From assembly GCA_944392285.1 (NCBI GenBank), contig CALXWF010000009.1, positions 1 to 34,862 of the forward strand: a stretch of 34,862 bases of DNA. Reading direction: 5' to 3'. The notes beneath the pieces are model-generated. The model saw nothing but the letters and a program-made list of their open reading frames with translations. It searched no databases and was not told the DNA's origin. How positions within the stretch are numbered: position 1 is the stretch's first letter; every line of letters begins with the position of its first letter. Shown piece by piece: positions 25,436 to 32,788 of this stretch. This DNA is from an uncultured Alphaproteobacteria bacterium (GTDB lineage Bacteria; Pseudomonadota; Alphaproteobacteria; RF32; CAG-239). Both the position numbers and the translations under genes were made by a program.

Positions 25436-25488
25436 TTTTTTATCCTTCCTTTATAAGTTAGATTAATGTTAAAATCTCCGCCTTATGG

Positions 25489-26883
25489 CTAAAACGGAAA
25501 CCTTTTTCCCATGCCGCCAAGCAGATTATTCATCCCGCCTAACGGACTTTTTTGCATAAATCGGGATGCCAGAGCGCCCATGCCGCCCATCTTTCCCATT
25601 CTCTTCATCATCGTTGACATCTGCTCATATGATTTCAGCAGCTTGTTAACTTCATGAACTTCTACCCCAGAACCGGCCGCAATGCGCTTTTTGCGCGAGG
25701 CCTTTATAATGTCCGGATTTCTTCTCTCGGCTTTGGTCATGGATAAAATTATTGCCTCTTGCTTTTTAACCAAACCATCACCGCCGGCTTGCTCAATTTG
25801 ATCCTTGAACTTGGAAAGGCCCGGCATCATCCCGATTAAACTTCCCAAACTCCCAAGTTTTTGCATTTGACGCAACTGCGCAAGCATATCTTCCAAATCA
25901 AACTTGCCTTTGAGCATCTTTTGCGCCATCTTCTCGGCTTCTTCATGGTCAACTTTTTCTATGGCTTTTTCAACCAGAGAAACAACGTCGCCCTGCCCTA
26001 AAATTCTGCCGGCCAAACGGTCCGGGTGAAAAACTTCTATCTCTTCAAGTTTTTCGCCGGTTCCCAAAAACTTTATCGGCACGCCTGAGACCATCTTCAT
26101 CGACAATGCCGCACCGGCACGCGAAGAGCCGTCTATTCTGGTTAAGACAATACCCGTAATGCCGACCTTTTCATTAAACTCTTTGGCTACCGTACAAGCA
26201 TCTTGCCCCATCATGGCATCTGCCAAAAGCAATGTTTCTATCGGCGCGGCTATTTTCTTAACCTCAATGAGCTCATCCATTAATGTCTCATCAATATGCA
26301 AACGCCCGGCCGAATCGAGAATAATAACATCATACCCGCCCTTGCGCGCAACATCTAAGGCTCGGCGTGTCGTTTGGGCCGGTTTTTCTTCTTTGATAAT
26401 CGGCAAAGAAGTCACCCCAATTCTGCCTGCCAATTGCGCCAATTGTTCTTGCGCCGCCGGACGATAAATATCTAATGATACCAATAATACTTTTTTCTTT
26501 TGCTTCTCTTTTAACAACTTGGCTATTTTGGCCGAAGTCGTCGTCTTGCCCGAGCCTTGAAGACCTACCATTAAAATAACGGCAGGCGGCGTCGTGTGCA
26601 AATTTAACTCACTGTTGTCTGCCCCTAAAACCTTAACCAACTCATCATGGACAATCTTTACAACCATCTGCCCAGGTTGGATGGAACGAACAACTTTCTC
26701 GCCTAAGGCCTGTTCTTTAACCGCCGCAATAAAACTCTTTACAACCGGCAGTGAAACATCAGCTTCCAATAAAGCTACGCGAATCTCACGCATCGCCTCG
26801 TCAATGTCTTTTTCATTTAATACCCCGCGTGAGGTAATTTTGGCAAAGACGGAACCTAATTTATCACTTAATGTTTCAAACAT
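25489..26883 (-). CDS. ffh: Signal recognition particle GTPase Ffh
   Basis: Binds signal peptides of nascent inner-membrane proteins together with 4.5S RNA and delivers ribosomes to FtsY. It has 464 residues. The N domain is 1-90. The G domain has P-loop GLQGSGKTT at 107-115, DSAGRLHIDE, and LTRIDGSSRAGAAL. The Met/Gly-rich M domain ends in GGMGALASRFMQKSPLGG and GGMGKRFPF. It starts the cluster with rpsP, 53 bases upstream of rpsP. The leader holds a direct repeat (26892-27008). I found no SRP RNA gene in the leader. Confidence 0.97.
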   Translation of the reverse strand: MFETLSDKLGSVFAKITSRGVLNEKDIDEAMREIRVALLEADVSLPVVKSFIAAVKEQALGEKVVRSIQPGQMVVKIVHDELVKVLGADNSELNLHTTPPAVILMVGLQGSGKTTTSAKIAKLLKEKQKKKVLLVSLDIYRPAAQEQLAQLAGRIGVTSLPIIKEEKPAQTTRRALDVARKGGYDVIILDSAGRLHIDETLMDELIEVKKIAAPIETLLLADAMMGQDACTVAKEFNEKVGITGIVLTRIDGSSRAGAALSMKMVSGVPIKFLGTGEKLEEIEVFHPDRLAGRILGQGDVVSLVEKAIEKVDHEEAEKMAQKMLKGKFDLEDMLAQLRQMQKLGSLGSLIGMMPGLSKFKDQIEQAGGDGLVKKQEAIILSMTKAERRNPDIIKASRKKRIAAGSGVEVHEVNKLLKSYEQMSTMMKRMGKMGGMGALASRFMQKSPLGGMNNLLGGMGKRFPF

Positions 26884-26891
26884 CCCTTGTA

Positions 26892-27008
26892 CCTACAAAC
26901 TATTGCACGCAGGAGACGGCCTGAGCGATCACCCACAGCACACTGCCCCGAAGCCGCGTTGCTCTTTCATACCGGTTTCAAAACAAGTGCCTACAAACTA
27001 TTGCACGC
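26892..27008. repeat. Direct repeat in the ffh leader
   Basis: The 19-mer CCTACAAACTATTGCACGC occurs at 26892-26910 and again at 26990-27008, with a period of 98 bases. Each copy adjoins a GC-rich stretch. Near 27015-27050 there are foldbacks GCCAGT/ACTGGC and GCACGCC/GGCGTGT. The 26884-27188 stretch has no supported gene. It looks like a duplicated or inserted intergenic repeat upstream of ffh. Confidence 0.65.
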
Positions 27009-27188
27009 CAGTGTGCGAACCCTCGCTGACTGGCGGCACGCCTCGGCGTGTTATAAGTTTTGCTCTTTTATCAAATGAAAAATCATCCGATTTTTGCTGT
27101 TTTATAGCCACAATTTTGCCAAAAGTCAAGCTTAAAATCCTATGTTTTCATGTTTTATGTTCTTAAAAATTTTTATGAATAAAAAATA

Positions 27189-27217
27189 TTGACAGTTTTA
27201 GACAAATTTGATAATTT
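27189..27217 (+). promoter_or_regulatory. Likely sigma-70 promoter
   Basis: TTGACA at 27189-27194 and TAATTT at 27212-27217 are separated by 17 bases. It precedes two tiny candidate genes and the terminator at 27634. Confidence 0.6.
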
Positions 27218-27237
27218 GCCCTTACTTTATTATAATT

Positions 27238-27417
27238 ATGCTAATCATTAAAAAAAATATATATATGGAAAATTGCGATATAATATTTGTTGTGCTCTTG
27301 TCGCTTATGCCGGCATTGGCCAACTTAGCTTTATTCCTTTTTGTCGTTTTACTCATTATTGAAAGACTTGTGTCTTGGTTTGAGGCGATAAAAAGATGGA
27401 TTCTTTTGTTAAACTAA
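27238..27417 (+). CDS. Possible small membrane protein (59 aa)
   Basis: A 59-residue frame beginning MLIIKKNIYMENC and followed by a long hydrophobic run (about 14-46, probably one or two membrane helices), ending in ERLVSWFEAIKRWILLLN, an amphipathic basic tail. It lies 20 bases after a good promoter, but there is no ribosome binding site before 27238 or the alternative ATG at 27265. It could be a real small membrane protein or chance coding within a leader RNA. No family recognised. Confidence 0.4.
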   Translation: MLIIKKNIYMENCDIIFVVLLSLMPALANLALFLFVVLLIIERLVSWFEAIKRWILLLN

Positions 27418-27430
27418 AACAAAAAATATT

Positions 27431-27544
27431 ATGGAAACCGGAAAACTTTTGGTTATTGCAATTATTGCCATAGCTGCGGTCGCGGTTATTGCCTTAGGCA
27501 TTTGGGGATTAGTACATCCTAACCCTAAAGATCCGATCGAATAA
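27431..27544 (+). CDS. Possible small membrane protein (37 aa)
   Basis: ATG at 27431, stop at 27542-27544. The 37-residue product is METGKLLVIAIIAIAAVA, then a continuing hydrophobic helix with GIWG, ending in a polar tail HPNPKDPIE. A single membrane helix with the tail on one side is clear. No ribosome binding site precedes the ATG. It follows the 59-residue frame by 13 bases and is followed by hairpins and a terminator. Comparison with related genomes would decide whether it is real. Confidence 0.4.
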   Translation: METGKLLVIAIIAIAAVAVIALGIWGLVHPNPKDPIE

Positions 27545-27571
27545 ATTATTATTAAACCTTTGAAACTCTTC

Positions 27572-27673
27572 AGGGCGGCAAAATTCACATGCACATACAC
27601 GCATACAACTTGTCACATACCCGCCGCCCTTTTAGCCCCTCTTTTTGCAACCAGAGAGGGGCTTTCCTTTTTT
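27572..27673 (+). terminator. Long-loop hairpin followed by a rho-independent terminator
   Basis: AGGGCGGC (27572-27579) pairs with GCCGCCCT (27623-27630) around a 43-base, CA-rich, G-poor loop. Right after it AGCCCCTCT and AGAGGGGCT (27634-27663) form a 9-bp stem followed by TTCCTTTTTT. The second hairpin is a good terminator for the transcript from 27189. The first could be part of a small RNA. Confidence 0.7.
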
Positions 27674-27678
27674 AAATT

Positions 27679-27702
27679 AAAAATCCCCGTTTGCACGGGG
27701 AC
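27679..27702 (-). terminator. Terminator of glyQS
   Basis: TCCCCGT and ACGGGGA arms around a 4-base loop, then TTTTTA on the minus strand, just past the glyQS stop. Confidence 0.85.
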
Positions 27703-27708
27703 TTTAGC

Positions 27709-29070
27709 TTAAAGAAAATATTCTCTTAAATAATTTGGCAAATCTGCCACGTTTATGCGTTGCTGTGCCATCGTGTCACGGTCACGAATGGTTACGCTTT
27801 CCGGCTGATTTTCGATTGTCTCAAAGTCAACCGTAATGCACAAAGGCGTGCCGACTTCATCATGACGACGATAGGCTTTTCCGATGTTGCCGGTATTTTC
27901 CAAAGCCACACGGCCGATACCAAGTTTGAGAAGATTTTGCTTAATCTCGTGGCATTTGTTCATAATCTGTTCATTATTCTTCTTCAAGGGAATAACGGCA
28001 ACCTTAATCGGCGCCAGATGCTTTTTGAGTTTTAAAACCGTGCGGCTGTTGCCCTCACCTAAATCTTCTTCCGTATAGGCTTCAGTCAAAACTGCCAAAA
28101 CGCCGCGGTCAATCCCCATCGAAGGCTCTATCACAAACGGAACCACCCATTTGTTGTTATCATCCATAATACAAAGTTTTTGTGTTGAATCGGCATTCGG
28201 ATGACAATGAGCCTCAAGATTAAACTCTTCTTGCCCTTTGGTATGATTACCCAAATCATAATCACGTCTGTTGGCAATTCCCTCAAGCTCTTCCATACCA
28301 TGCGGAAATTGATATTCAATATCATAGCAGGCTTTGGCATAGTGGGCCAAATCTTCTTTCGGCGTGGTATAGAGATTAATATGTTCTCTGGGCAAGCCCT
28401 GCTCTTCCCACCATTTGATACGAGCCTCTTTCCAATATTCGTGCCATTTTTCATCTTCTCCGGGTTGAACAAAATATTCAAGCTCGGCTTGTTCAAACTC
28501 GCGAACGCGGAAAATAAAGTTTCGCGGCGTAATTTCATTACGGAAAGATTTGCCGATTTGGGCAATACCGAACGGCAATTTACGAGAAGTAGAGTCAACA
28601 ACGTTGCGGAACTGCGTAAAAATCGCTTGTGCCGTTTCCGGACGCAGATAAGCAACATTTTCAGCATTTTCAATCGGGCCGACCGTGGTTTTAAACATCA
28701 GATTAAAAGGACGCGGCTCGGTAAGCTCCGTTGACCCACAGTTCGGACATTTGCCGTCTTTGATATGATCTGCGCGAAAACGACCTTTGCATTTTTTGCA
28801 ATCCGTCATCGGGTCGGAGAAAGTATCTTCATGGCCGGAATATTTCAAAACTTTGCGGTTGGTCAAAATAGCGGCATCTAACCCTTCTATGTCATCACGC
28901 TCATAAACCATGGCACGCCACCAGGCTTGTTTGAGGTTGTTTTTAAGCTCTACACCTAACGGACCATAATCATACAAACCCTGCATACCGCCGTAGATAT
29001 CGGCATTTTGAAATATAAAACCTCTTCTTTTGCATAGGGCGACAAGCTGATCCATCGTGGTTGCCGGCAT
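27709..29070 (-). CDS. glyQS: Glycyl-tRNA synthetase, dimeric type
   Basis: Class II synthetase that charges tRNA-Gly. It has 453 residues with the start at 29070 (MPATTMDQLV), preceded by AAGGAG. The 10 upstream codons are not conserved-looking. The single-chain alpha2 type is recognised by RGFIFQNADIYGGMQGLYDY and GPLGVELKNNLKQAWW, by a CKKC...CPNC zinc-like insertion near 96-120, by motif 2 FRNEITPRNFIFRVREFEQ and by motif 3 IEPSMGIDRG. The C-terminal anticodon-binding domain has IKVAVIPLKK. Most alphaproteobacteria carry the two-subunit GlyQ/GlyS, so the dimeric type is a useful lineage marker here. Confidence 0.95.
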   Translation of the reverse strand: MPATTMDQLVALCKRRGFIFQNADIYGGMQGLYDYGPLGVELKNNLKQAWWRAMVYERDDIEGLDAAILTNRKVLKYSGHEDTFSDPMTDCKKCKGRFRADHIKDGKCPNCGSTELTEPRPFNLMFKTTVGPIENAENVAYLRPETAQAIFTQFRNVVDSTSRKLPFGIAQIGKSFRNEITPRNFIFRVREFEQAELEYFVQPGEDEKWHEYWKEARIKWWEEQGLPREHINLYTTPKEDLAHYAKACYDIEYQFPHGMEELEGIANRRDYDLGNHTKGQEEFNLEAHCHPNADSTQKLCIMDDNNKWVVPFVIEPSMGIDRGVLAVLTEAYTEEDLGEGNSRTVLKLKKHLAPIKVAVIPLKKNNEQIMNKCHEIKQNLLKLGIGRVALENTGNIGKAYRRHDEVGTPLCITVDFETIENQPESVTIRDRDTMAQQRINVADLPNYLREYFL

Positions 29071-29153
29071 TTTTACTTCTCCTTTTTTATTGTATAGCAA
29101 ATTTTAACTTATTTCTTTTATAATAGTTTCATCAATAATGCAAGCGGAGAACC

Positions 29154-30020
29154 ATGACTATGGCCAAAAAAAATACTAAAATTGCTTTAATCTACGATTT
29201 TGATAAAACTTTAAGCTCTGCCGATATGCAGGATTTTTCTCTTATTCCGGCTTTTGGCGTTAAACCTGAAAAGTTTTGGCGAATAGCAAATAATTGGTCA
29301 AAAGAGCAAGAAGCCGATCAAATCACCGGCTCAATGTATTATATCATGAAAACCGCTCAAGAAAAAAACATTCCCCTCACGCGTGAGTTTTTAAAAACTT
29401 GCGGCGAAAATATTGAATATTATCAAGGGGTTGAAAACTGGTTTGAGCGCATTAACGAATATGGCAAAGAGCTCAACCTTAATATTGAACATTTTTTAAT
29501 ATCATCAGGATATGAAGAAATTTTGGCCGGCTCAAAAATTCGCAAGCATTTTACCGACATGTTTGCCTGCAGCTATGCCTTTAATGATGAAGGGCTTCCA
29601 GTTTGGCCGGCACGCGTCATTAACTATAGCATCAAGGTACAATTTTTAACAAAAATCAATAAAGGCTTGCGCAAAATTGATGATATTGCCGTTAATGAGT
29701 TTATGCCGGTAGAAAAACGGCCTATTCCCTTTGATCGTATGATTTATTTCGGCGACGGAATGACGGATATTCCATCAATGAAATTAATTAAAGAACGCGG
29801 CGGAAACGCCATTGCTGTTTATGCTCCGGGCAAAAGCAAGGAAAAACATAAGGCCATAAAACTCTTGAAAGATGATCGTGTTAATTTTGCGCTCAAAGCT
29901 GATTACCGCGAAAACCGCGAAATTGACAAAGTGGTAAAAACCATCTTGGATAAAATCGCCAAAGAGAGAGATTTAGAGATTTTGCAAGCGCGTGAGAATA
30001 AAAAGAAGTTTGAATTTTAA
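29154..30020 (+). CDS. HAD-superfamily phosphatase (SerB-like)
   Basis: 288 residues. HAD motif I DFDKT is at 15-19 with D15 the nucleophile and D17 the acid/base. Motif II is in ISSGYEE (S117 or S118), motif III is a later Lys (FLTKINK), and motif IV GDGMTD is at 200-205. A helical cap between motifs I and II (25-110) fits the SerB/HAD-IB type. It likely dephosphorylates a small phosphorylated metabolite; phosphoserine is only one possibility. GGAG precedes the ATG at 29154. The long C-terminal basic tail is unusual for SerB. It is the last host gene before tRNA-Gln. Confidence 0.8.
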   Translation: MTMAKKNTKIALIYDFDKTLSSADMQDFSLIPAFGVKPEKFWRIANNWSKEQEADQITGSMYYIMKTAQEKNIPLTREFLKTCGENIEYYQGVENWFERINEYGKELNLNIEHFLISSGYEEILAGSKIRKHFTDMFACSYAFNDEGLPVWPARVINYSIKVQFLTKINKGLRKIDDIAVNEFMPVEKRPIPFDRMIYFGDGMTDIPSMKLIKERGGNAIAVYAPGKSKEKHKAIKLLKDDRVNFALKADYRENREIDKVVKTILDKIAKERDLEILQARENKKKFEF

Positions 30021-30054
30021 CGCCAACCGCAAAATAAAAGAGTTTTTTGCCGAC

Positions 30055-30085
30055 TTGACATTGATTGCCGCAAAAAAATTATTAA
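30055..30085 (+). promoter_or_regulatory. Possible promoter of tRNA-Gln
   Basis: TTGACA at 30055-30060 and TATTAA at 30080-30085 are 19 bases apart, which is longer than ideal. A transcript would run about 150 bases before the tRNA. A nearer TATAAA at 30131 lacks a good upstream hexamer. Confidence 0.3.
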
Positions 30086-30181
30086 CAGTTTTTGATAAAA
30101 TGCAAATTCTTAAAAAAAACTCTTGCCTTTTATAAAATTTTGTCTTAGATATGTGGCGAGTGAGGTTAAGAGCAAGACTTT

Positions 30182-31831
30182 TTAGATGCGCTTCTTGCTT
30201 TTGAGATACTCTTTTGAGGCTCGCGCCTTTAGTCGTTTTATTATTGGGGTGTCGCCAAGTGGTAAGGCACCGGTTTTTGGTACCGGCATTCGTAGGTTCG
30301 AATCCTGCCACCCCAGCCAAAGTTGACAAGAGCCTATTTTAGCGAGTGCTAAAATAGGCTTTCTTATTGAAATTTCTATATTTTTACCGTCTAATAAAAT
30401 TTCCGAACAAAGTAATTTTAAAATCTGCTGTTTTTTGTCGTTGTTCAGAAAATTCCATATCTGATCTGACATCAAAAGCAATCCTGCTAAGTATTTTAGC
30501 GTTATTAATCCTTGATTAGTCAGATGACTATAGTCTGTTAATCGTTCTTCCAGTTTTTTCTTTTCATGTCTATATTCGGTTATTTTTTTAATATATAAAT
30601 CTTGTGTAATACTAGCTTCTGTATACAGGTCAATCAAACGACTCTCCTTCTCCGTAAAACCTGCAATTTGTCGTTCCAATGCCTTCTTGGCTTCTATTTC
30701 CATTTTATGATCTTTATACATTTCTTCATTTAAGCATTCCACCATTTTTTCGACAACGCCTTTAGGTATGTTTTTAAGCGTTTTTAACGCCTCTTTCACT
30801 TTTTCAACCCCTTTTTCTTCTCTTGTTCGATAACCGCTGCATTGCGGGCAAAAAAGGTATTTATAAACGATTTTTTCATCTCCTTTCTTTTTGGCTTTAT
30901 GTATATTGATATCCGTCGAAATGATTCCGCCACATTTTTTGCAACGAACCAATCCCTTAAAAACATAATCATGCTTCTGAACCTTATGATTAGCCTTTCC
31001 TTCCAAAATATCTTGGCACTTCTCAAACGTCTCCTTATCTATCAATTTTGGGTAACAATGTGGATAATAATGCCCGCCGCTATACATTTCTCCCATATAA
31101 AAACGATTGCTCAATATGCCTCGTATGGTTTGCTTATGGATTTTATTACTGTTTTTCATTTTTAATCCGTAATCAGCGGCTTTTCTCGTTATCTGCTCCA
31201 AATTATATGTGCCGATTGAAAAATCTTTAAATAAGCGAGTAATTATAAAATGTTTATCTGCATCTAAAATAATTTCGCTATTTCCATTTTCATTTCTTAC
31301 ATTCTTATAGCCGACAGGTGCATGATGTGCCCATTTTCCCTCTTTACGCATTTTTTCAAAACTTCTTATTACATTATCACTCATTGTATCAGTTTGCGAC
31401 TGAGCTACAGTAATCCGAAAGTTCCACATCAACTTATCATGAGCTTTAGCATTCTTGGCTATCACCGATTGTTCCGTATTAAAATGAATGACAATTTTTT
31501 CTTTTTCAATCAGCTCATTCAAAACATTATATTCTTTGAAACTCCTTTGCAAACGGTCAACCTTATCACAAACCAAAGCAACCGGATTTTTATATTTTTT
31601 GATAAAATTTATCATATTATAAAATTCTTCCCGTTCTCCTCTGGTCGAACTTTCCACTACGGTAAATTGCTTAACCACTGTTAACCCTCGTTGCACGCAA
31701 TAATTTTTTAACCTGTCTTCCTGAGCATCAAGTGAATAACCTTCTTTTTGCTCCCGACTTGACACTCTTATCCATAAAACAGCGTGTTTTATATTTTCAT
31801 TTTTTACAACTTTTACGACTTTTCTGCCCAT
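30182..31831 (-). CDS. Large serine recombinase (integrase)
   Basis: Site-specific recombinase, 549 residues from the ATG at 31831, which has AAAGG upstream (an ATG at 31846 is also in frame). The catalytic domain has IRVSSREQ with S24 the nucleophile and VDRLQRS at 91-97. A recombinase domain follows (AHHAPVGYKN at about 168-177). The zinc ribbon has C297-x2-C300 and C328-x2-C331, and a coiled coil spans about 375-435, the standard large-serine-integrase layout. Residues about 505-529 (GWQDSNLRMPVPKTGALPLG) are antisense to tRNA-Gln, and 491-501 are antisense to its terminator. The native C-terminus probably ended near residue 495 and the tail was gained by integration. It is expected to catalyse attP x attB insertion of the element. 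Confidence 0.92.
   Translation of the reverse strand: MGRKVVKVVKNENIKHAVLWIRVSSREQKEGYSLDAQEDRLKNYCVQRGLTVVKQFTVVESSTRGEREEFYNMINFIKKYKNPVALVCDKVDRLQRSFKEYNVLNELIEKEKIVIHFNTEQSVIAKNAKAHDKLMWNFRITVAQSQTDTMSDNVIRSFEKMRKEGKWAHHAPVGYKNVRNENGNSEIILDADKHFIITRLFKDFSIGTYNLEQITRKAADYGLKMKNSNKIHKQTIRGILSNRFYMGEMYSGGHYYPHCYPKLIDKETFEKCQDILEGKANHKVQKHDYVFKGLVRCKKCGGIISTDINIHKAKKKGDEKIVYKYLFCPQCSGYRTREEKGVEKVKEALKTLKNIPKGVVEKMVECLNEEMYKDHKMEIEAKKALERQIAGFTEKESRLIDLYTEASITQDLYIKKITEYRHEKKKLEERLTDYSHLTNQGLITLKYLAGLLLMSDQIWNFLNNDKKQQILKLLCSEILLDGKNIEISIRKPILALAKIGSCQLWLGWQDSNLRMPVPKTGALPLGDTPIIKRLKARASKEYLKSKKRI
30245..30319 (+). tRNA. tRNA-Gln (anticodon TTG)
   Basis: A complete cloverleaf. The acceptor TGGGGTG/CACCCCA, D-arm GCCA...GGC, anticodon stem CCGGT/ACCGG with loop TTTTGGT (anticodon TTG), and T-arm GTAGG-TTCGAAT-CCTGC are all present. 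The discriminator is G and CCA is encoded. A terminator follows at 30331. A serine recombinase frame runs antisense through the whole gene, so this is the likely attachment site of the element to the right. Confidence 0.97.
30331..30366 (+). terminator. Terminator of tRNA-Gln, inside the recombinase frame
   Basis: AGCCTATTTTAGC and GCTAAAATAGGCT form a perfect 13-bp stem with a GAGT loop, followed by TTCTTATT. It is also read antisense as codons about 491-501 of the recombinase. Confidence 0.88.
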
Positions 31832-31936
31832 GTTTTTACCTTTCATTTTTTTATTAAAATTTATTTTTAAGTTTTATTATTCCTTAGGTCAATGAAGGCC
31901 GGATTTATTATCCAGCCTTCTTTGAATTGATTTTCT

Positions 31937-32788
31937 CTATGCTGCCAACTTCATATTTTTTCCTTCCTCAGCATTATGGTGAAGTTCTCGCGCCAATTTA
32001 TCTTGCACCGCCATGAAAACTTCTTCTTTGATTAATCTCTCATAATTATGGCGATAAAGCTTTCCTCCACTACGCATCAGCCCGCAATAGAAAGGGTTTT
32101 GCAATAAATGAAGCAGTGTTCTTCGACTGATTAATGCACCTGATGTTGTATACAGCGGCATAGACTTTGCAAGCTCAAGCAACATTTTGATATCAACTTT
32201 CGTTTGCAAATAGATGTCAAATAGACACTTAACCTTATCAGCCTGTTCATCAAACTCAATCCAAGGAATCCAACTTGGGCGACAATTCTTGTACCCTATC
32301 GGGGCTTTGCCTGGGTATAAGCCTTTTTCTCTCATGTCTTGCAAAGCCTTTCTATCTTTTTCTGATTTTTCTGCAGAAAAATGCTCGGCACTGGCTATCA
32401 ACTGCCTGTATTTAAACATTGTATCAGCATCGGAAAGCCTCTTGATAACCATAGCCTCTTTAACAAAGTGTATTTCAACCTTCTCTTCCTTTACCAATAC
32501 ATCTAATATCGATATATGGTTAAAATTTCTGGCAAGCCTATCCGCAGAAGCGACAACCAAAGCAATTGGCTCGCTTGAGACTTTTTCTATTATCTCTAAT
32601 ATCTTATCAAATTTGGGGCGTCTTTGAGCAAAGGCTCTTTCGATTGCCATTTGACTTTCTATAATTTTTAAATCATTATTCCGGCAATACTCTTTACAGA
32701 TAACTTCTTGCTCAATCAAAGATGCTCCAGTGTTTTGCTTTACCGAAGAAATACGGCACATAATGATTGCGGATCTAGCGGCAGTCAT
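31937..32788 (-). CDS. Short serine recombinase
   Basis: 283 residues. The catalytic domain has CRISSVKQ with S14 the likely nucleophile, and SADRLARNF with D83, R84 and R87. The recombinase domain has GKAPIGYKN. It ends near 283 with no zinc ribbon or coiled coil, so it is about half the length of its neighbour. It may be a partner or directionality partner of the large integrase, or a shortened integrase. The ATG at 32788 has AAGGAG upstream and overlaps the 3' end of the initiator-like gene by 14 bases, so it is translationally coupled to it. Confidence 0.88.
   Translation of the reverse strand: MTAARSAIIMCRISSVKQNTGASLIEQEVICKEYCRNNDLKIIESQMAIERAFAQRRPKFDKILEIIEKVSSEPIALVVASADRLARNFNHISILDVLVKEEKVEIHFVKEAMVIKRLSDADTMFKYRQLIASAEHFSAEKSEKDRKALQDMREKGLYPGKAPIGYKNCRPSWIPWIEFDEQADKVKCLFDIYLQTKVDIKMLLELAKSMPLYTTSGALISRRTLLHLLQNPFYCGLMRSGGKLYRHNYERLIKEEVFMAVQDKLARELHHNAEEGKNMKLAA

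Noticed and set aside
26887..27078. A 63-residue plus-strand frame upstream of ffh
   Set aside because: No ribosome binding site, composition driven by the GC-rich repeat, and no protein pattern.
26884..27100. SRP (4.5S) RNA gene in the ffh leader
   Set aside because: The conserved apical loop sequence of SRP RNA (GGAAGCAG type) is not present on either strand.
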